A stretch of 64,000 nucleotides of DNA from the NCBI GenBank assembly GCA_009823395.1, contig CM020519.1, forward strand, positions 2,422,501 to 2,486,500, read 5' to 3'. Below the pieces are notes generated by a model, which saw nothing but the letters and a program-made list of their open reading frames with translations, did no database searches and was not told where the DNA came from. Positions within the stretch are counted from its first letter, which is position 1. Each line of letters starts with the position of its first letter. Positions 1 to 15,014 of this stretch are shown in pieces. The translations under genes and the position numbers were made by a program. This stretch comes from Thamnaconus septentrionalis (Eukaryota > Chordata > Actinopteri > Tetraodontiformes > Monacanthidae).

Positions 1-1000
1 TGGTCTTCTCCTCTTTCTTCACGGCTTTTCATCGGAATTTCAAAGAGAAAACACCAGATTTAGCGTTGGTGTCAGGTTTCCTGCTTGAACATCGTTCCAC
101 TAAACCCTGACTAACTTTAAGTACCTCTGAAGAAGGGAGAAGGCCTCTTGATGCTCCTGATTTTTTGGCCAATTCCACTCAGTCTGGGTAGAACTGGACA
201 TCAGAAGATAATTATGCCACCAACAGCACACAACTACATCAGTTATTATTACTATTATTTATCATCATCACTCAGGACTGATTACAACAGGAAGAGTAGA
301 AGCACTGTTACCGAGTCTTCTGGGCTTTTCTTCTGTCTTCACAGATTCTAGAAATTATTTAAAAAAAGAAAAATCAAGATAAATTGTCATTTCATCCTAA
401 AAAGCATTTTTGTTTTCATTTTCAAAATTGGTGCTTGCTGTGCATCGTCTCCTGCTGCAAATTGCCTTTACTCAGGCTTAAGAAATCTGATTGATTAAGA
501 CATTTCAATTTTGAAGCTACCTTTCTTTCTTCTCAGAGCTGAAACCCTCCTGGGTGCTTCTGGAATCACAAAACAAAAAAAAACTTTTTAACATTCATCA
601 ATAATACATTTTGCAGAAATTAAACAAAAAAAAACAAAATCCTCAATATCCTTCAAAATTGTACGTTTATCTACAAGGACCTATATTGCATCCAGCCACT
701 AGGGGCAGATAGATTTTCCCTCCACATTTGGGAATCTTCAGTACTGTTCTTGGATATTTTCTCAATGTAATAAAATTGAATAAGATTTTAAACGTTAAAG
801 TTCCTCTTGAAGTCAGTGAGCTGGAATGAAGAGCTGTGATTGGAGGAGCGTCACCAACCTTTGGTGGGTGTGGCCTTGGAGACGGCCTCTCTGGAGGAGT
901 GCACACAGGGACACTCTGAAAGCAGGAGAGAACAGAACACCACCTTGATGGTTGGTTGATGTGAAGGAGAAGCTGGTGATGGAGGAGCTGAGGTCCTGAC

Positions 1001-1956
1001 CTGCGGCCTCGGCTCTGCTGTCTCTCTCCTCGGGCTCGGCCAAAGGTTTGACCACGTCCACCGTCGCCTTGTCCTCGTCGCCGACTTCATCCACGTCCTC
1101 CTCCTCTTTTCTGTCTTCAGCTTTGTCCTCGGCTCTCTTGGGTTCCACCGTCGGCTCCTGGTCTCCTCCCTCATCATCCTCCAGAGCAGAAGGCTCAGTG
1201 GGAACTAGAGCGGTGGATGAATACACATCACTATACATTCATTTAGGATCTTCTGCATCCAAACATTTGGATTTCACATCCTTAGAAATGATTTGTTCAT
1301 TTTCACCCTAAATCCTCACAAGTTCTGAATCTTAGGAAAACTATCAGATGGGTGCCTTTAACGAGACACTTACAGCTATTTTCTGTTTCAGCATCTTCTG
1401 ACTGGTCTTCATCGGCAGCTTGCTCAACATCACCCTCATCAGCCCCACTGTCCTGCGAGTCTGCCTCGGTCTTTACTGCCTCCTCCTGGACAAATAACGC
1501 TGCTGCAGCTGCAGCTGACAGGAAAACAGTGACGGTAGGAACATGATGGGCCAAAAGACTCAGAGGGTTGAATAGAACAGTCTGATGGGAAATTATTGCA
1601 ATGAAACGATTTTCAAGTCAACAAAAACTTGAATGTTTTATATATGTATATATATAAATATATATATATATAAAATCATATAAAGAGGATATCTCTCAGG
1701 GCACAGCGCCCACTAGTGGTGGTTAGGAGAAGCTTTAAACGTGAAGTTTTAGCTCAGCTGTTAAGTGACTGTCAGGTGTAGAAGTTTGTTTATTTTGTTA
1801 GCTACTGTGAAATTAATATTAATAGAGAAAAAATAAAATTTAAATTTAAAATAATAATAATGAATTGGATTAAATTTATTGTTTAGTCTCTAATTCTGAA
1901 TTGACCGACACTGAACTCTCTCACAACCTACCTGCGAGCGCGGCATCATCATCCTC

Positions 1957-1990
<34 letters not shown>

Positions 1991-2461
1991 GGTCCTCCTC
2001 GCTGGCCGGGGTCTCGTCTCCATCACTCTTAGCAAGCAACAACGCCTCTTCATCCTCGAGGTCGAACGTGATGTCAAAAACGCTGCTGTCGGTGTCTTCG
2101 TCCCACTTCTCCTCTTCGTCAGTGGTGGTTTGGTCGCTGAGCAGAGTCGATTCCACAGATTCTTCATCCGACACCAGAGGAACGTCTTCGTCGTCGTCTT
2201 CATCGCCCAGGACACCGCTGTCCAAGCTGTCGTAGAAGGAGAGGTCCAGTTCCAGGTCCAGATCCAGTTCCTCCTCCTTTATGACATCATCATTATCATC
2301 ATCATCGTCATCATCATCAGCATGGTGGATGAGGTCATCAGTGACATCATCAAGTTTGTCGTCAAAGTGGAAGTGGAGATCTTTGAGGTCGTCCTCGTAC
2401 TCATCATCAGCAAAGTGCTCAGAGGAGGCGACAGAGATGAGCTCCTCTGATTGGTCCACGA

Positions 2462-2525
<64 letters not shown>

Positions 2526-5500
2526 TTTTACACCCTCTTCATCGGCAGCTAAAGGAGGAAGATCTTCCTCCTCTAAGGGTTTATAATCTTCTTCATCGTC
2601 ATCGTCGTCAAGAGCAGCAGGAAGTGGAGGAAGACGAAGGTCGAGCTCTTCATCGGTGTCTTCAGCGACAAAGTCTTTTAACTCCTCCTCCTCTTCCTCC
2701 TCGGTGGAGAGAGGGACAGTTTCGCTGGTGTCCGAGGTGTCAGTGAATGCCTCGTCGCTGGAGTCCTCTTCGTCTAGTTGGTCGACTTCGTCAGACACGT
2801 CTTCATCGCTGTCCTCCAGGTCGACGGGTGAATCGGAGTCTTCCTCAGCAGAGGTGGGTTCGGGAGATTCTTCATCATCATCTTCATCAGCAGCTGCCAC
2901 CATCTCCATTCCTTCCTCCTTGCCCTCATCCTCATCTTCCTCTTCATCTGCAGCTTCCTCTTTTGCTTTCTCCTCAGGTTCTTCCTCATCTTCCTCATCT
3001 TCCTCATCTTCCTCCGCATCATCAGCAGCTGCTTCCACAACCTTCTCTTCCTCTTTGCTTGGCTCCTTTTGCTTCTCCTCCTCCACTGCTTCTGCTTTCT
3101 CTTCTTCTTCTTCATCATCTTCTTCTTCTGCTTCTGCCTCCACTTTAATTTCTTCCTCCAACTCCTCCTCCTCCTCCTCCTCTTCCTCTTCTACTCCTGC
3201 TGTATCCTCCTCCTCACCCTCCTCCTCCTCTTCAACTCCTCCCTCCTCTTCTCCTTCCTCCTCCTCTTCCTCCTCCTCAACCCCTGCTTTCTCCTCCTCC
3301 TCACCCTCCTCTTCCTCTTCAACTGCTGTTTCTGCTTCTTCCCCTCCTCCTCCTCCTCCTCTTCCTCTTCAACTCCTTCCACCTCCTCTCCTTCCTCCTC
3401 CTCTTCTACCTCCTCCCTTCCTCCTCCTCCTCCTCCTCTTCTACCTCCTCCCCTTCCTCTTCCTCTTCTTCCTCCTCACCCTCCTCCTCTTCTTCTTCCA
3501 ACTCCTCTCCTTCCTCCTCTTCTTCATCTTCCAGTTCCTCCTCTTCATCCTCATAATACTCCTCGTCTTCGTCGTAATAGTCCTCTTCCTCGTCATACTC
3601 TTCTTCAAGTTCTTCATCCTCCTCCTCAAGTTCTTCATCCTCCTCTTCAAGTTCTTCATCCTCCTCTTCTAGTTCTTCATCCTCCTCAGCAGGCTCCTCG
3701 CTCTCTCCCTCTCCTTCCTCCTCTCTCTGCCACCACCTCCTCCTCCTCCTCCTCCTCCTCCTCTAACACCTCTGCTTCCTCCTGTACAACTTCAATCGCT
3801 GGTTGCTTAGTTTTTTTCTGCATCCCTACAACTAAAAAAAAATCAAAGCAGTCTCAGTAATGACTTTTATCTCCTATTAGAGACAATGAGACTTTCTTTT
3901 CTCAAGCACATCAGTTGTGTTGTATGTAGGCGAGGAGGTACGAACCTTTACTTCGAGGTGGGAGGAATTCTCCTGGAGCCAAGAGAGAATGATGACAATC
4001 AGCAAGACACCGAGCGAAACCCTCAGATTAAACTGGATTAGACGAGTTTGTCACTGGATGCGGACTAACACACGATCAGATTTAGTAGAAGATTAGATCA
4101 TTTGAAGCCACTCGGATGGAGAGTTAGTATGAAAGCAGACAAACTAGAGACACGGTGTGAGACTTCACTGATGTTACTCCTGTTGATCAGTTACAAGGTC
4201 AGGGGCCGGGTTTGATAATGTCTTCCAAAGTTAAGGGAGTTGTTTGTGGAAGGGAAGTGGCCTTTAAATACCTTTTGCTTTCTTAATCTTCACCTTCATT
4301 TGGTTAATTTCCTTCTTTTCTTCTTCCCTCCTCCTCCTCCTCCTCCTCCTCCTCCTCCTCCAACCACCTTAAATCTTTGACATTGTTTACGGATAAATCA
4401 GCTCAAACCGTTAAAACCATCCGGCCCCTTTACAGAACCGCTCTTCTCTGCCCTGCAATTAAAGCCGAGCCACCTGAAATTGCAGTAATTGTGCTGCAGC
4501 GTGAACTGGATTTCAATTACAAGCACAAACAGCCCGATAGAGGCACATTTAAAGCAAAGTGCGCTCAGTCTGGGGGAAACGCCCAGCGTGAGCACGACAG
4601 CAGCGAGCAGGTCTTTAATTTGTCTCTTCCTCTGATGGATGTGGAGCAGCAGGACCAGACAAAAACAACAACACAGAATCTGTGCCAGTACCAACCTTTT
4701 TTCCTCACTGCGTAGAGGTTTCCTGCAGATGAAAGCAGAGGGCACACAGTTACTGCACTGATTGACACTTCTGTCACATTATTTAGGATTATGAAATTGA
4801 TTTGGATGCCCTAAGATGTAAAAGCAGGGCTTCACTGCTTTTGTGTGGTCTGTAAATACAGCAAAAGGTCAGATTTTGTTTTCAATGCTAACACCTTTTT
4901 TGTTTTGACAAGCAAATCCACTCCAAATAATCCAAGCCAATCCAAACATTAAAATCAAGAAGTATGTTTTTGTTCTTTTTTAACTATTGCTTAATTTAAG
5001 ATGAATTGATTAATTCTGTGTGTGTTTTTCCGTGTGTGTCACTCTTGTACCGTCGTCCTCATCGGGAGCGACCAGACTGGCAGCGAACTTCAACACGGCG
5101 CCGACAAGGTTCGCCGATCCGTCCACAACGTCGTTCACCGCCTTCACGGGGTCCGAGGCGATACTGCTCAGGCCCCCTGGTGGAGCAGAGAGACAACAAC
5201 ATCCAGCTGTTCAGCCTTCTTCCTGGAGCCAAGAACCAACCACCACGACAGGTACGGTTTTCTCAAATCTTGGGTTGAGAGCGGTGGAAGAAGTGGGAGT
5301 TAAACTGTTGGAGGGGTTGAAAGTTGAAGAAGAATCTTCACCCTCCCAGTCTAACCACCAAGAAATAAACCGCTGTGCAGGGAACAACCAGCAGATCCTC
5401 TTTCACCAAATTAGGCATTCCCTTTCTAATCTGCGGGCTTGGAAAAGAGCGTTGTTGGATTTTAAAGTGTGCCATAACTTGATGAAGGAGGATCAGCTCC

Positions 5501-7339
5501 AGAAACACAGTTTTGACAGATCTGAGTCCCAAAAAGAGGCAAATCAGTTCAAAAGAAAACAGGTTCTAGCAGTTTCTAGCGTGCTCTGAATGAGACCAGA
5601 TCTGTTCAAAAGGCATAAGAGCAAAATTATCAGGACACAGAGAGGAAAACTAAATTCAGACTTTTGGATTCCTGCCAGTGCCACTCTTGCTTGTGCTCAC
5701 CTGGAGTCGGCTGAACGCTGGAAAGTTCAAACCTCAAAACAGGCGACGCGGACATGAGAAACACGTGCATGCTGAAGAGGCATAAACTGACCTACTAACT
5801 ACAGTCAAGCTAAACAATGTCATCAGAGAGCAGCCCTGCTTCCTCTACATGCCATCCATCCATCCATCCATCCATCCATCCATCCATCCAACAGCAGAGG
5901 AGATAAATAATAGTATCAATGGAAAAATACAGAATCTTCCACAGCCCTTTTGGAAAGATGTGGAATGAAAGTCTGTTTTACCCACGGCCTATCTAATAGG
6001 TTTATTCCTGTTAGCTAGCGGGTGTTTTGGGGGAGCTTGCGATGCCACAGGGTTAGTAGCAGACAGGGTGCCTTGCCTTTACGGCCTGAATCCTTTAAAA
6101 CCTTCCTGGCGACGGGTGAGGAGCGACCTGGTTGGGCGAGAAACACAGTGGCACAGGAGTTTAGCACAGTGAAGCGGCAACACACACACACACACACACA
6201 GGTTTCAAAAGGGGAGGAGGAGGAAGTGAGGTTGATTTAGTGTTTCCGTCGTCACGCTGGGACGATGAATCAGTGATGAGAAGTGATGGCTGATGTGGAA
6301 GAAAGACAAATACAGATGTTATTATGACAGTGTTTTGTTCGGGTTTGCCAGGGTTGTAACTCACTCTTACTACTGAGTCATAGCAAGAACCAAGAGACAG
6401 ACAAGGCTGAGGTGAGAGTCAGGTGAGTGTTGGACATGATATTAGGATATTAATTCCGTTTTGGAAGCATCGTGTCTTTTTAAACCACGTGGTTGAGAAA
6501 ACCCATGAAAATCGATGCTTGCAACTCGATGTCGTCCTGCTGCTGCAGAGGTGAAATCATGTCGAAGGTGAAGATGGACTTTGATGAAGTGAAGGAAATA
6601 TCTTTTTTATGTCTATTCATTCATTCCAATACATATTCATATAAAAAAAACAAAGTCAAACATGCAAAAAAAAACAACATTTATTCAAACTTTATTGTCC
6701 CAAAAGAAGGAAAAAAGGAAAACAGTTTATTTTTCTCCTGTTCAACTAACACAGGCATGGGCAAACTAAGGCCCGGGGGCCACATGCGGCCCGTTAAGTT
6801 TTTTAATCCGGCCCACCGAACTTGAAGAAATGATATTAATACTGAGACATTTTTTTCTCCCATGAGGTGGCTCACTGAACACTCCATCCATCTCCATCAA
6901 ATTTTAGAACCTACTGTGGCCGACCAGTCAAAAGGTTATCCCACCCCTGTGCTAAGACAATATGAGGAGGGAGGGAGGATCATTTTCTAATGATAAAATG
7001 CTGCATCTTCAATTAAAACACCCTAAATACCTCCTGAAAAAACGCCTGAATTGCACTACATTCGTGGACACACCCCTGCTGCACACCAGGCTGCAGCCGA
7101 CCGCTGCTTCCACTCACCTGAGACGGTCTTGTAGTCGACCAGGTCAAACATGATGACAAACACGCACGTCCAGGTGATGATGAGAGCCAGGACCAGGATC
7201 CAGGCCAGCGGGGAGCTGAAGGTGGAGTGCAGGTTGTCTGTGAATGTCTTCTGGGGCCCCCTGGAGGCCGCCGCCGCCGCCGCTGCCGCCGCCTCGCTGC
7301 TCCGGCTGTCGATGACCATGGTGGTGGTCGACGACCGAA
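1001..7339 (-). CDS. trdn: Triadin (partial; first exon and 3' part not identified)
   Basis: Triadin anchors calsequestrin to the ryanodine receptor in the junctional sarcoplasmic reticulum membrane. Exons read on the minus strand: 7339-7118, 5176-5051, 3825-1932, 1485-1374, 1204-1001. The first carries the TTTxVIDS motif, a poly-Ala run and one membrane helix followed by MFDLVDYK, the hallmark of triadin just after the membrane. The second (SSIASDPVKAVNDVVDG...) aligns with the juxtamembrane segment of mammalian triadin and ends in DEDD. Phases agree at every junction (1,1,0,1). The third exon is about 1.9 kb of Glu/Asp-rich sequence; its measured length leaves the wrong exit phase, so it contains net frameshifting indels. 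The two following exons are also acidic with some Lys/Arg. An upstream exon supplying the start codon is expected but not seen. The identity is firm for the first two exons and inferred by phase and strand for the acidic ones. Confidence 0.85.
1932..3825 (-). other. trdn: Giant acidic exon of trdn (poly-Glu, poly-Asp, poly-Ala)
   Basis: Acceptor at 3826-3827 follows a T-rich tract and joins in phase to the DEDD end of the previous exon; donor GTAGGT at 1926-1931. The 5' third (3825 to about 3160) is Glu-rich with EEDEEL repeats; the 3' two thirds are an uninterrupted reading frame (3161 to 1932) with runs of Asp from GAT repeats near 2290-2320, 2462-2495 and 1957-1990, and an Ala run from GCT/GCA near 2497-2522. 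Length 1,894 bases does not fit entry phase 1 and exit phase 0. At least three frame changes are visible, near 3690-3745, 3405-3425 and 3335-3360, all in GGA/GAA repeats. Confidence 0.7.
3120..3790 (-). repeat. About 670 bp nearly pure polypurine/polypyrimidine tract
   Basis: The plus strand is almost only C and T (TCC, TTC, CTC units) and the minus strand A and G. It codes for the Glu-rich part of the acidic trdn exon. A second shorter CTC run sits in the neighbouring intron at about 4330-4362. Such tracts are prone to slippage and to sequencing indels. Confidence 0.85.
5840..5890. repeat. CCAT tetranucleotide microsatellite
   Basis: About ten tandem CATC units in a trdn intron. Confidence 0.9.
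6752..6949. mobile_element. Short hAT-like non-autonomous element
   Basis: The left end CAGGCATGGG and right end CCCACCCCTG form imperfect terminal inverted repeats of hAT type. The flanking 8-mers (aactaaca and tgctaaga) match at 5 of 8 positions, as expected of an old 8-bp target duplication. The body contains the GGCCCG...GCGGCCCGTTAAG motif widespread in vertebrate repeats. It has no coding capacity. A related inverted fragment lies at about 37077-37138. Confidence 0.6.
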
Positions 7340-7598
7340 CTGGAGGCCAGAGAGACGGCGAGATCAGACGCAGTGTTTTTGGTTGTGTAGCGAGAGGTAG
7401 CGAGAGGCTTGGTTTTTCCCACCATTTAACTTCACAACTTAACGTTCTGTTTCGTTTCTGGGTTTCTTTTTTCTCCCACTCAAAGTTGTTCATGTCACAC
7501 TGGAAGCTCAGGACACCTGTTGGCTTCCCTCAGCCGCCTGCCGGCTCTGACTGGAGGGTACACTGTTACTGCTGACTCAAACAGCTTAGCGGAGCTCT

Positions 7599-7647
<49 letters not shown>

Positions 7648-10600
7648 TATTTCCGTCCAACCTCATTACCACAAAGCCCTACATACCCAACAGACTGTTG
7701 GCCACCTATTGGCTACTGCTGGAGGGAGCTCAGGGACAATGTGATGTGAGATGATACAGTACAGTATGACAGGGTACCACCTTCACACTCTCCCTGGGTA
7801 TCCAGGACGTCCGCCGGATGGCAGTGCCCCTCCCAGTCAGCAGGGGGCGGTAGTGAGAACACTCCTTTAGTCAGATATTTCCTCATGCGGCTCGCTGACC
7901 ACAGTGATGGAGCTAATAGTTCCAACGGGCCGCAAAGTCTTCAAGCGCATGGACAGAAGTGCGTCGACAGCACTCAGCCTGTCTACCTTGTTTTAGCAGT
8001 TCAGGTTGGACCTCAGAGCTTTCAAACTAGTGGAGCACAAGAACACGTCTGTCAAAGAACAACAACTAACAACAATGACCCTCTCCTGGCAGCTACTGGC
8101 AGCTAAGTGGCAGTTCTAAGGTAGTCGACAGGTCTGAACACATTACTGCTCTTCAACACACCTGCAGCAGGTATGGAACGATCGAAACAAAGAAACATAA
8201 GAGTGTCATCGGTATTTGTTAACGTGGAGACACATCTAAAATAAGAGCAGGCCTCTGGTTTGGCCCTTGGTTGCGACTCCAGACTCTGAAGCTGCGAATA
8301 TTGAACTCTTCTTATTATTTGTGTATTTTATTTTAACCTTTATTTAGACAGGAGTAATCCCAGCGACGTTAATCTCAATGGAGGGAACCACAGATTTTGG
8401 ATTTGAATCCCCACAAGCAGCGGCTGCTGCTGTAATAGCAGCCTGATGCCTGAATGACAAAATCTCACACAAATCATGGATGCATGACGGTCCCAAAAAA
8501 GGCTACAGGAATTCAGCGAGCCAATAAAACCTGAACCTAAATCCTGTGGGCAGGGACTGGAAACGTTCAATCCCTTTAACATTCCATGATCCCTTAACCG
8601 AGGACACTGGCTGCAGTGGAATATGCATCAATGTAAACTGAGACACAACTGCCACTCAGACACACATGCAGAAACACACACACACACCAAAATGTTTCCT
8701 CCCAGCGCAGGAAAGCCGTGGCAGTGCTATCAGTTCGGCCCTTGGTTCAACACACGGCGCAGACGTCGGCTGACACGCTGCTACTGCTGCTGCTGCTGCT
8801 GCTGCAGCCGCATCACAAATAGCTGCTACATGATAGCGCCATATTTTTAGACACATCTGATCTTTAAATTCCCTCCAAACAACACAACATCGGAGCAGCG
8901 GCATGCAAAACAAAACACTCTGTAAAAGTCACGCAAAAAATAAAAAATAGGTTGAAATTCTGAAATTCCAAATGTGATTTTTTTTTCCCCCCCTTTTTTT
9001 TTCTTTCATTTACCTTCAACCGTTTCAGTCATAGTCTCAAAAAGGCAACTTTTGCTCCGGCAGTAATTCCTCTCTCCAGGTTGTTGCCATGAAAGCGCGA
9101 CACTTGTCCAGCTGCAGCTGTGGTCGACCCTCAGCTCCTGCCGGCTTTAATCCCGGGGTTTTATTCCAGAGCTGTAGCCGTCCTCTGGTAACACAACACC
9201 TGGTCTTGTTGCCTTTTTTCTTTTTACTTCCAAGCTGTCAAACTCTTGCAGTTCTCCTCTCTGAAAACCCACAAACTGTTTTCCCAGGGCTTCAGATGGG
9301 TGCTGTGTCCGGGGTGCTGCTGGGTGGCTTTGATAGACAGACGAACAGACAGCGCTAAGGTGAGGTGGCCACTGCCTTCACCCTCTGTCAGGTTGGGGCT
9401 CTGGGTTGCGCTCTGACAGATTTAGATTGACGGCGTGGAGTGACGGAGGAAGGGAGGGAAGCCGCACTTGAAGGTAACTTCAACCCCCAAACCACCGGTG
9501 TTGCTGGAGACCCCTCCAAGTTAAACCAAGAGGAAACTCACAACACATTTGAAAAAAACACATGCTGATATTTTATTTCAGAAATACATTTTGGCACGGC
9601 TGCGTTAAACTCTTGAGTGTAATTGGGGGCCGTTGCATTCATGTCGTGTTTCCGAGCCCCACGCAGGCCTGGAGTTATTCTTAGAGCCGCCGGCTGCTGC
9701 TGCTGCTGCTGCTGCCATTCTGCTTCGCCTTTTTAGGCCAGAGGCGTGACCTTAGCGCCGCCCGCCACCCTCCGTCTGGGAACCAGAGCCTCCTCCTCCG
9801 CCTCACCCTCGTCACCCGCCAGCCCCCCACCCACAGTCACAGCTCCACACTATGATGTCATCAAGCACCCAGCTCCCAGGAAGGGAGCTGAAACCTCCTT
9901 TTAATTCTATTTATTATTATTACTTTAATTGTTGTTATTTGTGCAACACTATTTGTTGTGACGGAGTTGCAGCTTTGTGTGGGCAATGCCCCTGGGGTTG
10001 CCTGCAACCTGATTGGTCGGCAACCTGCGCATCTGTGAAAAGCTCAGAGGCAATCAGAGGGCCAGCAGCTGGACCTCTGGGCTGCCCTCTGTCTCCTTGT
10101 TCCATTGTCTTCTGAGTAAGTAGCTGCGTTTCCATCACAGTTTTTCACAAAAAGAAAAACAATATTTCTAAATTTTCGGCAAAGTACAATTGCAATTTGC
10201 AGGTGTTTCCATTGAATGGTGTGAAGCACATGAGCCCTAATTCTCGTAAAATCCCGTCCCGCTAGATTTATGATTTTCACTTCAAGTGAACTGGTCACAT
10301 GACCCCATATGTCACGTCCACTGACCTCTGTTCCTCCATGCCTCTATACTTGTGTATTTTCTTTTAAGGGCGAATCGTACCTGAGCCAGGTACTGGCTAA
10401 TTTCCAGTGCCTTTCGACTGCATTGAAATACAAAGATGACAGGTGTCTTCCTCATAGTACGTTTAAGATGTTTAATTAATTTGGCAGCACCTGTTCGGCC
10501 CTTGTACCTGTAATTTTGGCTCAGTCGGTTAATCTCATGTGCTGAGATAATAATTAGAAAGTCAATTTTGCTTGGCTTTGCAAGGGGTGATAAAAAAAAA

Positions 10601-10948
10601 TCTCCCGGTTCTCTTTCAGAAAGATGGCAAAGTTTATTTTGTTTTCACTGCACAGGCTATTAGGGACAATAAACAAAGTAGTGATGCATTTATTTATTCA
10701 TTTAGTAATTTGTTTAAATCAACGTGGTGGAAAAGATGTTTATTTGTATGTTTTCTATAGACAATTGACACCACCTAGCAATGTCAATCAAAACAAAGCA
10801 ACAGAAACATCATTGGATCACTTATATACACATACTTCATACTGTCACGTGTAAGTAAATAAGAAAATGTGTATACATATATTTATATATCCAGGATGCA
10901 TTTTTGTCTTCAGTCAACACCTTGTTCTCTGGTGACACTCTGTCCCTG
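7340..10948. other. Intergenic or trdn upstream region, no gene supported
   Basis: It should contain the trdn promoter and first coding exon, but no exon with convincing start and donor was found. It holds a CA microsatellite at about 7602-7645, CTG runs near 8783-8807 and 9691-9715, and AT-rich sequence. The open frames here lack splice context or homology that I recognise. Confidence 0.5.
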
Positions 10949-11050
10949 CTACAGACAGTGAAACAGTTGCTGTAGTTGTAACACAGCACAAACAAGAAGC
11001 TCCTTTACAGAAATGAAGTACAGCAGCAGTGTGGCCACAACAACTGACAC
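10949..11050 (-). other. Possible alternative terminal exon of gene A
   Basis: An acceptor TTTCTAG precedes 102 bases that in phase 0 encode 33 residues starting VSVVVATLLLYF and a stop. Phase 0 fits splicing directly from exon 3 (which ends in phase 0), skipping the 28-base exon 4. Gene C uses this same arrangement. The tail is weaker than the exon-5 tail because its second half is less clearly membrane-like. Confidence 0.4.
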
Positions 11051-11226
11051 CTAGAAATAAACGCAAACCACTTACCAAACCGACAAGAACACATTCTCCA
11101 GCCCAACTCCACCTTCTTGCTGCACTGATGAATCAAATTACATCTGGCAGTGAAGCTCATTTCCATCTACTTGACTGACTAAATTTGAATTTTTGAATTT
11201 CTTGACTTATAATGACGTCATTGTTG

Positions 11227-13041
<1,815 letters not shown>

Positions 13042-15014
13042 GGCTCTGCAGAAGAAGCAAAATGGACAACGAGAAACAAAAGTCAGTCGCTGCGGAAATA
13101 ATGCGAACGTGCGCAGTTGCAAACGCGTCACGACAGTCTCTTAATTTCGTTTCGTTTTGTTTGCTTTTTTTTTTTCAGTCCAGGATGTTGTTGCGGCTTC
13201 AGTTGACCGCAAACCGGAAGAAAAAAAAAACAAAAAACACCTTGACTGCCTACAAACCGTGACGGTGTATTCAGCAGCGCAGACGCAGATAGATGAAGAC
13301 ACAATTTGAACAGCTTTACTTACACGATAGACTGGTAGTCACCTTGTGGCACCGATGACATAGCGAACGAGTGAATGGGATCGTTTCTCGGAGAAAGTTT
13401 CACTTTTGCTTTGGAAAACCGGATACAGGCGGACGGCTGACCAAAGCTGCAGATAAACTTCCGCCAAGTTGGACACACGGAAGTCGTTTTCTGTGTGTTT
13501 TGTGACTGTGTGTGTGTGCTGTCAGGTGGCGTTCACTCGAAAACTCAAGTTTTTTTTGTGTGTGTTTTGTTTTTGTGTTTTTTGTATGATTGGCATCCGC
13601 ACTTGTGTGTTCTTTTATAGAATCGCGTGCCGCTTTCCAATTTTGACCCTTCCCCGCCACCATAGTGTAGCGTCCCCTCCCGACACAGGCTCAGAGACGT
13701 TAATCAGCTTCGTGAGTTTATTTTGTGCACTGGAACACAGGCTTCTGTAGGCCGAAGCCAACGCCAAAGCAACAACAACAAAACGGAAACACGCTTCTCT
13801 CACTCTTTTCTGGTCTTTCTTTCGCTCGTAGCCAAGTACTCTTTCAACACTTCCGGCCAGTTCCCCGCCGACATCCCCCCTAACCAATCACCGAGTGCTG
13901 CATTCACGGAGCAATGGTTATCAGACAACTTATAACAGATACAGAACAAAAACGGTGAAAACACAATTTAACTGAGAATAAAAACATAAACACAACAATA
14001 ATTCACCGTACCGTTACAATAGTGCCAAACACGATATAACTAATCTAACCCAATTTCTTTATGCGAGGCACCTTTAGCCGAGAGGCAAAGTATTATTGTG
14101 TCAAGTCTGATAATGTGACCTACTGACCAAAAGTAAATGCTATCATTTTTGTTGTTCTATTGGTATGAGATTTTAGATGGGACTTTGGATTTTAATGTTG
14201 TATATTTAATCCTTTATGCATTTTCTTATTCACAAGCAAAATATTTCTTGGTCATCCCCGAACTTTATACATATTTGTATTTCGCTGTAATTGTCTTTGA
14301 AGATCTTCACAACTTGATTTTTTTTTTTTAAAAAACTAAAAAATGTATAGTTACGAAGATACCCTATACACCAAATCCAGTCCTAATATAAAGAGTCAGT
14401 GCAGAGGGAGTGACCTAAATACCAATACTATCTGGAACAACCAGAACTGGAGCCATAAAAAAGGAATAGGGTCAAAGGTGAATTAAGATCAATGAGGTAA
14501 AAAGATAAGCCTAGCTGTTCTCTGCTTCAGTTACAGCATTTCGGTTACCAGAAGGAAACAACAGAGCGTTATTTCTCACATAAATATTACACACATCAGC
14601 TATGAAAGAAAGGATAATAAAACAAACCTTCTTCCTGCCAGTCCCTCGCTACTGTATGTTTTCACATTGTTAACAGCATAGGCATTTATTCCTTCATTTT
14701 CAAAGGTTTTTATTTTCAGATAACATAGGAGGTTACATAAAGAGTGAGTTCAAGCGGCCAACTGGACTTTTGCAAACAGGAGACACAGCAGCAGCAGCCA
14801 ACAGAGCCCTGGTCTGCTTTTCCATTTCAAAACTTTACTTCAAATGTCGGGAAAAAAAACAACAGAAAATTTATACACTGGCAATGCTAATCCCAATGGC
14901 ACAATGTAGCTATCGCTGGAGTGCAAAGACGCTCTGAACATCCTTGTCAATGGAGTCGATTTCAAACTGATGACATGACTTCTTTTATTTTCAGGTGTTT
15001 TTGTGACGATGCAC
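13042..15014. other. Spacer between genes A and B, no gene supported
   Basis: It holds the presumed promoter side of gene A (13042 to about 13450, with CG-containing sequence) and then AT-rich sequence. The open frames are short, lack splice context and show no family I recognise. Confidence 0.5.

Noticed and set aside
1989..3672. Long plus-strand frames rich in Ser, Leu and Pro opposite the trdn acidic exons
   Set aside because: These are antisense shadows of GAA/GAT/GAG codons with no splice context or homology.
3945..4045. Hydrophobic minus-strand segment (VLLIVIILSW core) just upstream of the acidic trdn exon
   Set aside because: It lacks an ATG, a stop precedes it, and its possible donors are in phase 0 whereas the acidic exon needs phase 1. 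Triadin already has its membrane helix at 7118-7339.
5840..5890. Tandem repeats and CA arrays as possible CRISPR arrays
   Set aside because: Units are simple microsatellites without spacers in a vertebrate genome.
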